DNA of 64,000 nucleotides from CBDANW01 sp965197825 (GTDB lineage Bacteria; Acidobacteriota; Vicinamibacteria; Marinacidobacterales; DATDRI01), in assembly GCA_965197825.1 (NCBI GenBank), contig CBDANW010000003.1, positions 682,001 through 746,000 of the forward strand, given 5' to 3'. Within the stretch, counting starts at the first letter, position 1. Each line of letters begins with the position of its first letter. Below, one piece after another: positions 8,743 to 20,405 of the stretch. The notes beneath the pieces are model-generated. The model was not told the DNA's origin. It saw only the letters and a program-made list of their open reading frames with translations, and made no database searches. The translations under genes and the position numbers were made by a program.

Positions 8743-9216
8743 TTGACGCGAGTCGTGGAGGGCAAACCTAGTGGGAAGGGGCTGCGGTTCGCGCTGGTCG
8801 TGAGCCGTTTCAATAGCTTCGTGACGGACAAGCTGCTCGAGGGTGCGCTCGAAGCGATGAACAAGTGCGGCGTGGGGGAAGAGGATCTAGAGATCGTGCG
8901 AGTTCCCGGATCGTTCGAGATCCCCCTGACGGCCAAGAAGCTCGCCGGCTCCGGTCGGTTCGACGGTGTGGTGTGCTTAGGGGCTATCATTCGGGGCGAG
9001 ACGCCGCATTGGGACTACCTGGGGCGGGTGGTTGCAGAGGCTATAGCCAAGACCACCCTCAAGTCGGGCGTCCCTTTGACGTTGGGAGTCCTCACGACCG
9101 AGAGCCGTGAGTTGGCGCTCGCTCGGGCCGAGCCTCGAGGTAACAACCGTGGCTATGACGCCGCCATGACGGCGATAGAAATGGCCAATCTCCTGCGCAC
9201 GTTGGAAGGGCCGTAG
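8743..9216 (+). CDS. ribH: 6,7-dimethyl-8-ribityllumazine synthase
   Basis: 157 aa starting at TTG 8743. Motifs: ALVVSRFNSFVTDKLLEGA, VRVPGSFEIPLTAKKLA, CLGAIIRGETPHWDY (phosphate and substrate binding) and FGVLTTE-like LGVLTTESRELALARA. Penultimate step of riboflavin synthesis, cytoplasmic capsid-forming enzyme. It precedes nusB, a pairing seen in many bacteria (ribH-nusB). No other rib genes are in the window. Confidence 0.94.
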   Translation: MTRVVEGKPSGKGLRFALVVSRFNSFVTDKLLEGALEAMNKCGVGEEDLEIVRVPGSFEIPLTAKKLAGSGRFDGVVCLGAIIRGETPHWDYLGRVVAEAIAKTTLKSGVPLTLGVLTTESRELALARAEPRGNNRGYDAAMTAIEMANLLRTLEGP

Positions 9217-9256
9217 TTTTTCCGATCATGCAGGGTTTTGGGAGCATAGACACATC

Positions 9257-9673
9257 GTGGGTTCGCGGCGAAAAGGGCGTGAGTTGGCCGTCCAAATGCT
9301 TTATCAGCGGGAGCTCAGCGAGGAGCCCATCGCCGACGTTCAGGAATCCTTCTGGCGACTCGGTGAAGCTTCTGCGGAGGCACGGAGCCTCTCAAAGAGG
9401 CTGGTGGAAGGCACCATCCGCCATCTCAAAGAAATCGACGCCCTGATCTCGAATCACGCCGAGCATTGGAAACTGCCGCGCATGGCCGCGGTGGACCGTA
9501 ACATCCTACGCTTGGCCATCTACGAGTTCCTCTATGAGGACGTGCCCAAGGGAGTCGTGATCAACGAGGCGCTGGAAGTGACGAAGAGATTCTCGAGCCC
9601 CGAGGCCGTGCAGTTCATCAATGGGGTCTTGGATGCCGTTCGGCTGAGCATTGAAGCGCCGGAGGCGAGGTAG
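9257..9673 (+). CDS. nusB: transcription antitermination factor NusB
   Basis: 138 aa, GTG start. Arg-rich N-terminus (GSRRKGRELAVQMLYQRELS) and C-terminal helices VDRNILRLAIYEFLY, GVVINEALEVTKRF, FINGVLDAV are typical. It binds boxA RNA with NusE to promote rRNA antitermination. It lies between ribH and lysS with short gaps and is probably co-transcribed with them. Confidence 0.94.
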   Translation: MGSRRKGRELAVQMLYQRELSEEPIADVQESFWRLGEASAEARSLSKRLVEGTIRHLKEIDALISNHAEHWKLPRMAAVDRNILRLAIYEFLYEDVPKGVVINEALEVTKRFSSPEAVQFINGVLDAVRLSIEAPEAR

Positions 9674-9678
9674 ACTCC

Positions 9679-11175
9679 ATGACCGAGATCCCCACTTCAC
9701 CGGATCGGCGCGAGAAGCTCGAGGCACTGCGCGAGCTGGGCATCGACGTCTATCCGACCCGTTTCGATCGCACGCACACGATCAGCGAAGCCTTCTCCGA
9801 GTTCTCACCCCGCAGCGGCGAGGAGCTTGAAGAGGCCGCTCCCAAGGTTCGAGTGGCCGGACGTTTGGTTGCGCTGCGCGGCCACGGCAAGACCGCGTTC
9901 GCACATCTATCCGACGGCGCGTCCCGGCTTCAGGTCTACATAAGGAAGGACACCGTCGAATCTCCGGGGTTCGAGATCTGGAAGCAGCTCGATCTCGGCG
10001 ATTTCATCGGTGTATCGGGCCCGATGTTTCGAACCCGTACGGATGAGCTGACCGTCAAAGTAGAAGAGCTGACTCTTCTTTCGAAGTCCCTCTCGCCTCT
10101 TCCCGAGAAGTGGCACGGCTTGACGGATATCGAGACGCGCTATCGGCAGCGTTATTTGGACCTGGTGGCCAATGCCGAGGTGCGGGAAGTTTTCGTCACC
10201 CGCGGGAAGCTGATTCGCGAGTTGCGTTCCTTCTTCGATGGGAGGGGATACCTGGAGGTCGAGACCCCTATGCTGCAGCCCATCCCGGGCGGAGCCGTCG
10301 CCAGGCCGTTCAAGACCTTCCACAATGCATTGGGCATCGATCTCTATCTTCGTATCGCGCCGGAGCTCTACTTGAAGCGTTTGGTGATCGGCGGTTTCGA
10401 GAAGGTCTACGAGATCAACCGCAGCTTTCGCAACGAGGGGATCTCGATCAAGCACAACCCCGAGTTCACGATGCTGGAATTCTATGAAGCTTATAGCGAC
10501 GCGCGATCGATGATGGATCTCACCGAGGAGTTCTTCGTTCGACTCGCTCGCGAGGTGAAAGGAAGCGAGGAGATTTCCTACCAGGGACAGACCATCCGCT
10601 TTACACCCCCGTATCCTCGCATCAGCATGCTCGACGCGACGCGTAGCTCGCTGGCGCGTCGAGGGGTGGAGGCGACGGAAGATGAGCTACGGGATCGCGA
10701 TCGTTTGGTTGCGATCTTGGAGAAGCTTGGCACGAGCTTCGATCCCGCTAGCCCCTGGGGCAAGCTGCTGGCCAACTTATTCGAGGAGGTGGTAGAACTG
10801 GAGCTGGTTCAGCCCACCTTTATTCATGATTTCCCCCTCGACGTCTCGCCGCTCTCGAAGAGAAAGCCAGGCGACCCACAGCTAGTCGAGCGCTTCGAGC
10901 TCTTCGTTGCCGGCATGGAGTGCGCCAACGGTTTCAGCGAGCTCAACGATCCTTACGACCAGAAGGAGCGCTTCGAGATGCAGCTCCGGGAGCGAGAGCG
11001 GGGCGACGAGGAAGCACACGTCATGGACGACGACTACATCACCGCCTTGACGCATGGGCTACCTCCGACCGGTGGGGAGGGGATCGGCGTCGATCGGGTG
11101 GTCATGCTCTTTACCGATTCGCGTTCCATCCGCGACGTGATCTTGTTCCCGCACCGCCGACCCAAGACTACTTAA
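9679..11175 (+). CDS. lysS: lysyl-tRNA synthetase, class II
   Basis: 498 aa. N-terminal OB-fold anticodon-binding domain (KVRVAGRLVALRGHGKTAFAHL) followed by the class II core: motif 2 NRSFRNEGISIKHNPEFTML, motif 3 GGEGIGVDRVVMLFTD, and DFPLDVSPLSK. It charges tRNA-Lys. The ATG is 5 bp after nusB, and lolC starts 5 bp after its stop. Confidence 0.96.
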   Translation: MTEIPTSPDRREKLEALRELGIDVYPTRFDRTHTISEAFSEFSPRSGEELEEAAPKVRVAGRLVALRGHGKTAFAHLSDGASRLQVYIRKDTVESPGFEIWKQLDLGDFIGVSGPMFRTRTDELTVKVEELTLLSKSLSPLPEKWHGLTDIETRYRQRYLDLVANAEVREVFVTRGKLIRELRSFFDGRGYLEVETPMLQPIPGGAVARPFKTFHNALGIDLYLRIAPELYLKRLVIGGFEKVYEINRSFRNEGISIKHNPEFTMLEFYEAYSDARSMMDLTEEFFVRLAREVKGSEEISYQGQTIRFTPPYPRISMLDATRSSLARRGVEATEDELRDRDRLVAILEKLGTSFDPASPWGKLLANLFEEVVELELVQPTFIHDFPLDVSPLSKRKPGDPQLVERFELFVAGMECANGFSELNDPYDQKERFEMQLRERERGDEEAHVMDDDYITALTHGLPPTGGEGIGVDRVVMLFTDSRSIRDVILFPHRRPKTT

Positions 11176-11179
11176 CTAC

Positions 11180-12433
11180 ATGCCGTTCGAACTGCTGATC
11201 TCCCTCCGCTATCTACTCGCCAAGCGGAAGCAGGTCTTCATCTCGGTCATCTCCGCCATCTCCACTCTCGGTGTGGTCGTGGGCGTGATGATCCTGTTGA
11301 TCGCTCTTGCCATCATGACCGGATTTCAGGGCGAGCTCCGCTCGAGGATCCTCGGTGCGGCGTCTCACTTGAGCGTGTACAGCCTTCGGGGGCGTGGCAT
11401 TTCCGACTACAGTCGAGTGGTGGACGTCCTACATGCACTGCCCGGTATCGAAGGTGCGACACCGGCTCTCTATGGCAAGGCCCTGGTCTCGAGTGCCACG
11501 GGTTCGGGATTGGTCACGCTGAAGGGCGTGGACCCGGTCCGCGAAGCCGGCGTGACCGAGTTCGCGGTAAAGATGGTCGCGGGGAGTCTCGAGTCATTGG
11601 TGAGGACTTCGGACGGAAGCGACACCAGTGAAGGTTCTCTTCTACCCGGTATCGTGGTGGGTGAGGAGTTGGCGTTGACGCTCGGGTGCCTGGTTGGCGA
11701 CTCGGTGACTGTCACCTCTCCAGAAGGGCACCTCACGCCCTTCGGCATCCTTCCGCGAAGCCGCAGGTTTCAGGTCGTAGGCATCTATCGCGTCGGACTC
11801 TATGACTTCGACAATTCGTGGGCTCTGGTCGAGCTGAAAGACGCGCAACGCCTCCTTGGATTCGCCGATGAAGCGATATACGTGGAAACCCGTGTGGAAG
11901 ACATCTACGCTGTGAAGGAGCTTGGTGACGAAGCTCGGCGAGAGCTGGGAAACGGCTACGGCACCCTGGACTGGATGGAAATGAATAGCAGTCTCTTCTC
12001 AGCCCTCTGGCTGGAGAAGATGGTGACCACCATCTTTATCAGTTTCATCGTTGGTGTGGCGGCGCTCAACATCGTTGCCAGTCAGATGATGGTTGTTATG
12101 GAGAAGACCCGGGACATCGCCATCCTTCGCTCGATGGGCGCAACTGCCCGCAGCATCATGACCATCTTCATGCTACAAGGATTGATCGTCGGGGTGGTAG
12201 GCACGTTCGTGGGCTCCGTTTTGGGAGTGAGCATCTGCTGGGTACTGGATCATTACCGGTTGATCAGCATTCCGGAGGACGTCTACCAGGTGGCTTTCGT
12301 GCCGTTCAAGCTTCTACCCATGGATCTTCTGCTGGTCGTCTTAGCGGCGCCGCTGGTCTGTTTCGCGGCTACGATCTATCCAGCCCGTCGGGCCTCTCGG
12401 CTGAACCTGACGGAGGCTCTGCGGTATGAGTGA
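11180..12433 (+). CDS. lolC: lipoprotein-releasing ABC transporter permease LolC/LolE
   Basis: 417 aa. One N-terminal transmembrane helix (ISTLGVVVGVMILLIALAI), a large periplasmic MacB-like domain, and three C-terminal helices of the FtsX type (around 284-305, 335-360, 380-400) ending PARRASRLNLTEALRYE, the usual permease tail. It extracts outer-membrane lipoproteins from the inner membrane with LolD. It overlaps lolD by 8 bp. Only one permease gene is present, suggesting a homodimeric LolF-like or single-permease system. Confidence 0.92.
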   Translation: MPFELLISLRYLLAKRKQVFISVISAISTLGVVVGVMILLIALAIMTGFQGELRSRILGAASHLSVYSLRGRGISDYSRVVDVLHALPGIEGATPALYGKALVSSATGSGLVTLKGVDPVREAGVTEFAVKMVAGSLESLVRTSDGSDTSEGSLLPGIVVGEELALTLGCLVGDSVTVTSPEGHLTPFGILPRSRRFQVVGIYRVGLYDFDNSWALVELKDAQRLLGFADEAIYVETRVEDIYAVKELGDEARRELGNGYGTLDWMEMNSSLFSALWLEKMVTTIFISFIVGVAALNIVASQMMVVMEKTRDIAILRSMGATARSIMTIFMLQGLIVGVVGTFVGSVLGVSICWVLDHYRLISIPEDVYQVAFVPFKLLPMDLLLVVLAAPLVCFAATIYPARRASRLNLTEALRYE

Positions 12434-13112
12434 CGCGTTGCTGGAAGCGCGCGACTTGCATCGGGGCTTTCGCTCTGGGGAAGCTTATCTTCCAGTCGTC
12501 AACGGAGTGAACTTCTCCCTTTCTCGCGGAGAGATGGTCGCCATCGTTGGCGCTTCCGGTGTGGGCAAAAGTACTTTGTTGCATTTGCTCGGAACGCTGG
12601 ACGAGCCGGAAAGCGGCACCGTGCGTATAGACGGGCAGGACGTTTTCGCGCTCAGCGATCCGGCCCGCACCGTGTTGCGTAACCGAACCATCGGATTCGT
12701 TTTTCAGTTCCATCACTTGCTCCCCGAGTTTTCGGCCCTGGAGAACGTGATGATGCCCCTGCTGGTGGCTCGCACGCCTGCCGATCGCTCCCGACAACGG
12801 GCGGAGGAGCTTCTTACGGCCTTGGGCTTGTCGGGCCGCGCCTCCCATCGGCCCGGGCAGCTGTCGGGCGGCGAGCAGCAGCGGGTGGCCGTGGCTCGGG
12901 CCCTGGTTGCGGGGCCGCGGCTGGTGTTGGCGGATGAGCCGACGGGGAACCTGGATACCCAAGGCAGCGCCGAGCTGGTCCGGCTGCTGGTGGGCCTGCA
13001 CAAGGACCGGGGCCTCACTTCCGTGCTAGTGACTCATAGCGAAGAGATTGCGTCCGTCTGCGATCGGGTCGTGTACATGAGAGACGGCCGGCTCGAGGAT
13101 CGACCGAGCTAG
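12426..13112 (+). CDS. lolD: lipoprotein-releasing ABC transporter ATP-binding protein LolD
   Basis: 228 aa. Walker A GASGVGKST, Q-loop FVFQFHHLLPEF, signature LSGGEQQRVAVARAL, Walker B LVLADEPTGNLD, and H-loop VTHSEE. Powers lipoprotein release with the overlapping permease gene. Its TAG stop lies inside the CTAG target duplication of the inverted-repeat element that follows, so the last base of the Ser codon and the stop belong to the duplicated site. Confidence 0.94.
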   Translation: MSDALLEARDLHRGFRSGEAYLPVVNGVNFSLSRGEMVAIVGASGVGKSTLLHLLGTLDEPESGTVRIDGQDVFALSDPARTVLRNRTIGFVFQFHHLLPEFSALENVMMPLLVARTPADRSRQRAEELLTALGLSGRASHRPGQLSGGEQQRVAVARALVAGPRLVLADEPTGNLDTQGSAELVRLLVGLHKDRGLTSVLVTHSEEIASVCDRVVYMRDGRLEDRPS

Positions 13113-13331
13113 TGCCCTGTATCAGTGGGTCGTTGCCTAAGGCTCGAGGCCATTTTGTGTGCTGGCGAGGCGTGTCGACGAAGTCATATCTGGATATTTC
13201 GAGCCGCCTTCCGCAGCGAGCCTGTCGAGCGGAGGGCTAGGCCGAAGGCCGAACTGGAACGATGGCGCAACGAAGCCAGCGGGCAAAAGGGGCCGAGACT
13301 TAGGTGACGAATTACTGATACAGGGCACTAG
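13109..13331. mobile_element. MITE-like element A1 on the lolD stop codon
   Basis: 223 bp bounded by CTAG (13109-13112 and 13328-13331). Inside these are perfect 14-bp inverted ends TGCCCTGTATCAGT (13113-13126, complement 13314-13327), with weaker symmetry continuing about 25 bp further (TCGT..CCTAAG.CTCG on both sides). The interior has no convincing gene. CTAG at 13109 supplies the lolD stop. A single inverted end of the same family is present at the dapD stop (47962-47991). The structure is that of a non-autonomous transposon with a 4-bp target duplication; no matching transposase is in the window. Confidence 0.8.
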
Positions 13332-13343
13332 TTACGAGTTGCT

Positions 13344-13373
13344 TTGACCTGCCCGCGGCGCACGTGCTATTCT
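13344..13373 (+). promoter_or_regulatory. possible distal promoter for clpC
   Basis: TTGACC (13344-13349), 18-bp spacer, TATTCT (13368-13373), about 100 bp upstream of clpC and upstream of the palindrome at 13399-13430. Confidence 0.35.
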
Positions 13374-13398
13374 CCCTATCGCATTCGAGTGCGCCAAG

Positions 13399-13430
13399 CC
13401 TCCATGTGTAGGAACCACCACACATGGAGG
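13399..13430. promoter_or_regulatory. perfect palindrome, possible operator of clpC
   Basis: Arms CCTCCATGTGT (13399-13409) and ACACATGGAGG (13420-13430) are perfect 11-bp inverted repeats with a 10-nt spacer. The right arm covers the -35 position of the TATAAT promoter at 13447. The layout resembles heat-shock operators such as CIRCE (9-bp arms, 9-nt spacer), but the sequence is different. No T-run follows, so a terminator is unlikely. Confidence 0.5.
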
Positions 13431-13446
13431 ACCTTACGCGCTGTGG

Positions 13447-13452
13447 TATAAT
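13447..13452 (+). promoter_or_regulatory. TATAAT -10 box upstream of clpC
   Basis: Consensus -10 hexamer 27 bp before the clpC ATG. No good -35 match lies 16-18 bp upstream; that position is occupied by the palindrome's right arm, which suggests an activator- or repressor-controlled promoter. Confidence 0.5.
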
Positions 13453-13478
13453 GGGCCTACGATGATCGGGTGGAGGAC

Positions 13479-15917
<2,439 letters not shown>

Positions 15918-18409
15918 CCGCCGATCCCCGTCGACGTCGGGCTTTCTCGCAATAGCCGTACTCACGGCTGGCTTCGTTTTCCCTAGAGCTATTTTCGCTC
16001 AGACGGAGACCATCGAGGGAATCGAGATCGTGGGGAACGTGTCGATTGACGCCGGCACCTACCTTTTTCACATCACCTCGAAAACGGGCGATTCTTACGA
16101 TGAGGGCAAGGCGCGCGAGGATTTCCAGCGGTTGTGGGGACTCGGTTGGCTCGACGACTTGACTTTGGAGACGCGGGACGGCGAGAGGGGAAAGATCCTG
16201 CGTTTCATCGTCGAGGAGCGCGAACGGATCCGTAGTGTCGAGTATCTCGGTTCGAAGGCGCTCAGTCAAAGTGACATCGAGGAAAAGCTCGCCGAAGAAG
16301 AGTCGGAGCTAAGAGTCGAGACCTTTTACGACCCTGCGCAGATCGTGAAGGTCGAAAGGGTCATCCGACAGATGCTGAGCGACCAGGGGCTGCCCGACGG
16401 GGAAGTCTCGAGCGAGGTCACCAACGTATCGGGCGGAGTGCGCGTAGCGTTCAACATTCGCGACGAGCAAAAGATCACCGTCAAGGAAATCAACTTTTCG
16501 GGCATCGAGAATTTTTCTCCATGGCGACTCCGATGGGGCATGAAGGCTACGAAAGAAAGTCATGTCCTGGCTTTCTTGCAGGGAGGAAGCCTTTATACGG
16601 ACGAGAAGCTCGCTGGGGACATGGAAAAAATCCGAGAGCTCTATCTCAATGACGGCTTCGTCGACGTGGACTTCGGCGAGCCCGAGTTGACCTTGGAGGA
16701 CGGTACTTCCCGGTTCCTTTTCTGGAAGAGCCCCAAACGATTTTTGACACTGACCATCCCGGTTTCAGAGGGGCAACAGTATCGGGTGAAGGAGGTCTTA
16801 GTCGAAGGCGCGGAAGTCTTTCCGGAAAGCTTCCTCAAGGCGTTCTTCAATTTGCAGCCGGGAGAAGTCTACAACGAGTCCAAAGTCGTCAACGCGATGG
16901 AGAAACTAAGGGAGCTCTACGGGGCTCGCGGCTACATTCAGTTCACCGGTTTTCCGGTGAAGCGGCCTCAGCCGGGCACGGACCTGGTCGACATCACCAT
17001 CAACCTGCAGGAAGACCAACAGTATTTCGTGAACCGCATCGAGTTTTCGGGCAACACCACGACCCGGGACAAAGTAGTTCGGCGAGAGGTGTGGCTGAAC
17101 GAGCAGGACGTGATGAACATGGAGCTGCTGAAGCTCTCCATCCGGCGCATCAACCAGCTCGGCTATTTTCGCCCCATCGAACAACCGGAGATCCGTCCGG
17201 TTGCCGGTGAGGAGGACCGGCTGGACATCGTGCTGCCGGTTCAGGAGCAAAACCGGAACCAGTTCACGTTCGGTGGAGGTGTTTCCGGGTTGGAAGGGGC
17301 GTTCATCAATCTGTCCTTTTCCACGACCAACTTCCTGGGACGTGGAGAGACGGCATCTTTCATGGTTCAGACGGGTAGCCGCACGCGAAACTTCCAGATC
17401 GCGCTTCAAGAACCGTGGTTCATGGACAAACCCATCACGGTCGGCTTCGACATTTTCAAGCGCACCCTGCGATTGCCTCAGTACACCCGAAACGATACCG
17501 GTGCCAGTGTGGTCTGGGGTATCCCGTGGAAACGGTTCTCGCGCATCTTCCTCAACTACGGCTATACCGTCATCGAGACGTTACCGCCTAATGCAGACCT
17601 CTTCGGCGACGACATCTTCTTCAATCCATTGTTGGGGGGGGCGGCTTTCGATCCGTTTTTTGGAGTGTTTGGCGAGTTTCGGCAGAGCAAGATCACGCCG
17701 ACCTTCGTCCACAATACTGTGGACCAGCCGCTGTTTGCACGCAGCGGGAAACGTTACTCGTTCAGCCTGGAGTACGCGGGCGGACCGCTGGGCGGAACGG
17801 TCGATTTCTACAAGCCGACTCTCGAAGGCATCTGGTACCTGCCGGTCTCGCGGACGACCAACTTCGGATTCCGAGCCATGTACTCCTGGGTGAACGGGTT
17901 CAACAATTCAGTCGTTCCGTCTTTCGAGCGCTTCTTCATGGGAGGCGAAAACCAGATTCGGGGCTATGACATCCGCTCAATAGGACCAACCGCCGTGAAC
18001 GATGACGGAGTCCAGTTCCTCGTCGGTGGAACCAAGATGATGCTCTACAACGTGGAGTACTACATCCCGGTAGCGGGACCGTTGCGAGCGGTGTTATTCC
18101 TTGACGCTGGCCAGACTTGGGCTGAGGAAGATCCGCTAAGGTTCACGATGTTCAGTAGTCTGGTCACCTCTACTGGCGCGGAAATGCGTTTCTTCGTTCC
18201 GGTTCTCAACGTGCCGTTTCGGCTGATTTTTGCGTACAATCCCAACCCGCCTAGTAATCTACATTCGAAAACCTCGTTCCGATTTGGGGTTGGGTCGACC
18301 TTCTGATAGCGAAACCCGCCGCGGGCTGCTACCAACTAGTGCTAGAAAGATCGGTTGGGTACGGCCCAAAGCGAGGCTTACTAAAAAGTAAGGAGTCAAA
18401 GGAGTAACC

Positions 18410-19027
18410 ATGAAGCTCAGTGCGTTCGTCTTGGCGGTAGCGTTTGCTGTCGTCTCGCCTGTTGTGGGCGCGGGGCAGGAGTCGAGTCCGGGTGCCAGCG
18501 TTCAAGTCAAGATCGCCGTGATCAACATCGATCGGATCGCGGCGGAGTCGACCGCCGGCAAGGAGCTTTTCGAGAAGCTCAGTGCAGAGAACGACAAGCT
18601 GGCGGCGGAGCGAGCGAGGCGCGAACAGGAAATCCGCGAAATGTCCTCCAAGCTTACCTCCGAAGTCCTGTCTGCCGACGCTCAGACGCGGCTACAGCGG
18701 GAAATCGAGCGGAAGCGTACGGACGCCCAACGCTGGCTTGAGGACGCGCAGCAGGATTTTCAGGAGAGGCAGCAGCAAGAGGAGGCCGCCTTTCAGGCCA
18801 AGCTCGGCCCCGTCGTCGAAGCGGTGGCTCGCGAGCAGGGAATTGGGCTGATTTTGCGCGATACTCCTGGCATCACGTTCGTCCTTGATGCGCGTCTCGA
18901 CCTCACCCCGGCGGTTGTGCAGCGACTCAACGAGTCCGAGGCGGCCGCCTCAGCGGAGCCCGCCACCGCACCGAGTGAGGAGCCGGCAGGAGAAGCCGCG
19001 CCGCCCGCTACGACGCCGCCGAACTAA
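18410..19027 (+). CDS. skp: OmpH/Skp family periplasmic chaperone
   Basis: 205 aa with a signal peptide (MKLSAFVLAVAFAVVSPVVGA), a conserved start of the mature part (KIAVINIDRIAAESTAGKEL), a long charged coiled coil (about residues 55-135) and a C-terminal strand region (GIGLILRDTPGITFVLDARLDLT), then an Ala/Pro/Glu-rich tail. It keeps outer-membrane proteins unfolded on the way to BamA, encoded just upstream. Ribosome-binding site AGGAG 5 bp before the ATG. Its TAA stop lies in the CTAA duplication of element B1. Confidence 0.9.
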   Translation: MKLSAFVLAVAFAVVSPVVGAGQESSPGASVQVKIAVINIDRIAAESTAGKELFEKLSAENDKLAAERARREQEIREMSSKLTSEVLSADAQTRLQREIERKRTDAQRWLEDAQQDFQERQQQEEAAFQAKLGPVVEAVAREQGIGLILRDTPGITFVLDARLDLTPAVVQRLNESEAAASAEPATAPSEEPAGEAAPPATTPPN

Positions 19028-19125
19028 TGCCGTTCCAACCATTCCAGGTCAAGAGACTGCGGCTCGTGCAGGAGGCCCGTCGAGTGTTTAGATATAGTAG
19101 GCGCAACAAGTTGGAACGGTACTAA
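19024..19125. mobile_element. MITE-like element B1 on the skp stop codon
   Basis: 102 bp. CTAA occurs at both ends in the same orientation (19024-19027 and 19122-19125), so it is a direct target duplication and not part of the inverted ends. Ends are TGCCGTTCCAAC (19028-19039) and GTTGGAACGGTA (19110-19121), 11 of 12 matching. The left CTAA supplies the skp stop. The interior has no gene. Same family as the element at 29700. Confidence 0.78.
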
Positions 19126-19145
19126 CACCCAGCGGGCGAGAGCTT

Positions 19146-19586
19146 GTGGCCGGACTCGATATCCAGCAGATCATGGAGCGGCTTCCGCACCGCTACCCGT
19201 TTCTGCTGGTGGATCGGGTTCTGGAGCTCGACCCGGGGCGTCGCATCCTGGCCCTGAAGAGCGTCACTTTCAACGAGGAGTTCTTCCAGGGACACTTCCC
19301 CGGGCAGCCAGTCATGCCCGGAGTGCTCATCCTCGAGGCCATGGCTCAGGCGGGCGGGATTCTGATCCTTCCACCCGATGGCAGCGCGGCGGGCAAGGCG
19401 TTTTACCTGGTTGCCGTCGATCACGCCAAATTCAGACGCACCGTTGTGCCGGGGGATCGACTTACCATAGAGCTCAATGTGATACGGGCGCGGGGCAACT
19501 TCCGCAAGTTGGCCGGGCGGGCGGAGGTGGATGAGAAGCTGGTCGCCGAGGCGGAGCTGACACTGACCGGAGTAGATCGAGAATGA
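19146..19586 (+). CDS. fabZ: 3-hydroxyacyl-[acyl-carrier-protein] dehydratase FabZ
   Basis: 146 aa from GTG 19146. Hot-dog fold motifs LPHRYPFLLVDRVLEL, GHFPGQPVMPGVLILEAMAQ (catalytic His and Glu). It dehydrates 3-hydroxyacyl-ACP in fatty-acid elongation. It sits in the lipid A cluster immediately before lpxA, overlapping it by 4 bp (ATGA), which links hydroxyacyl-ACP partition to lipid A synthesis. Confidence 0.95.
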   Translation: MAGLDIQQIMERLPHRYPFLLVDRVLELDPGRRILALKSVTFNEEFFQGHFPGQPVMPGVLILEAMAQAGGILILPPDGSAAGKAFYLVAVDHAKFRRTVVPGDRLTIELNVIRARGNFRKLAGRAEVDEKLVAEAELTLTGVDRE

Positions 19587-20398
19587 AGGCGGCTACCGTA
19601 GAGTGTCACCCCACCGCCATCGTGCACCCTGGTGCCCGCCTAGCCGACGGTGCTCGGATCGGCCCGTATGCCGTGATCGGCGAGCACGTGACTATCGGGC
19701 GGGACTCGATCGTGGAAACGAATTCGGTGGTAGACGGATACACGAAGATCGGCGAGCGCTGCCGTATCTTTCCCTTTGCCTCGATTGGTCTCGAGCCACA
19801 AGATCTCAAGTTTCGGGGAGAAGAATCTACGCTCGAAGTGGGCAACGACAATGTGTTCCGTGAGTTCGTCACCATCCATCGCGGCACGAGCGGTGGAGGT
19901 GCTCGCACGGTTATCGGGAACTCCAACCTCTTCATGAACTATGCGCACGTCGCCCACGATTGCATCATCGGCAGCTTTACAGTCTTCGCAAACGGTGCGA
20001 CTCTGGCGGGACACGTGCTCATCAACGATCATGCGACCATCGGCGCGTATAGTGGGATCCACCAGTTCTGCCGAGTGGGGCCCTACGCATTCTTGGGGGG
20101 ATACACCGTCGCCACCAAGGACGTGTTGCCGTTCTCGCGGACGGTGGGGAACCGTGCTCGCCTATACGGGATCAACACGGTGGGGTTGGTGCGGCGCGAG
20201 TTCTCGCGCGAGCGAATCACCAATCTGCGCCACGCCTTTCGTATCCTGCAACAGTCGAAGCTCAACGTCTCGCAGGCACTGGAACGCCTAGAGGAGGAGT
20301 CGGGTAGTGAGGATGTCCGGCTGTTAATAGACTTCATCCGAACCTCGAAACGCGGAGTCGTCATCCGGCGCGGTCGAGAGCGCGGCGAGCCCCTTTGA
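19583..20398 (+). CDS. lpxA: acyl-ACP:UDP-N-acetylglucosamine O-acyltransferase LpxA
   Basis: 271 aa. Left-handed beta-helix of hexapeptide repeats (TAIVHPGARLADGARIGPYAV..), the conserved FREFVTIHRGTSGGGARTVIG, MNYAHVAHDCIIG with the catalytic His, and a C-terminal helical domain (YGINTVGLVRREFSRERI). First step of lipid A synthesis, cytoplasmic. Located fabZ-lpxA-lpxI. No lpxD is found between skp and fabZ, where it lies in many other bacteria. Confidence 0.95.
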   Translation: MKAATVECHPTAIVHPGARLADGARIGPYAVIGEHVTIGRDSIVETNSVVDGYTKIGERCRIFPFASIGLEPQDLKFRGEESTLEVGNDNVFREFVTIHRGTSGGGARTVIGNSNLFMNYAHVAHDCIIGSFTVFANGATLAGHVLINDHATIGAYSGIHQFCRVGPYAFLGGYTVATKDVLPFSRTVGNRARLYGINTVGLVRREFSRERITNLRHAFRILQQSKLNVSQALERLEEESGSEDVRLLIDFIRTSKRGVVIRRGRERGEPL

Positions 20399-20405
20399 GC
20401 CTTTC

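Noticed and set aside
13109..13331. Reading the repeated end structure as an attachment site or intrinsic terminator only
   Set aside because: Direct CTAA duplication in the sister element and the distant copy at dapD favour a transposable element; no U-run is present.
18336..18345. CTAGTGCTAG downstream of bamA as an element end
   Set aside because: Too short; no matching second end found.
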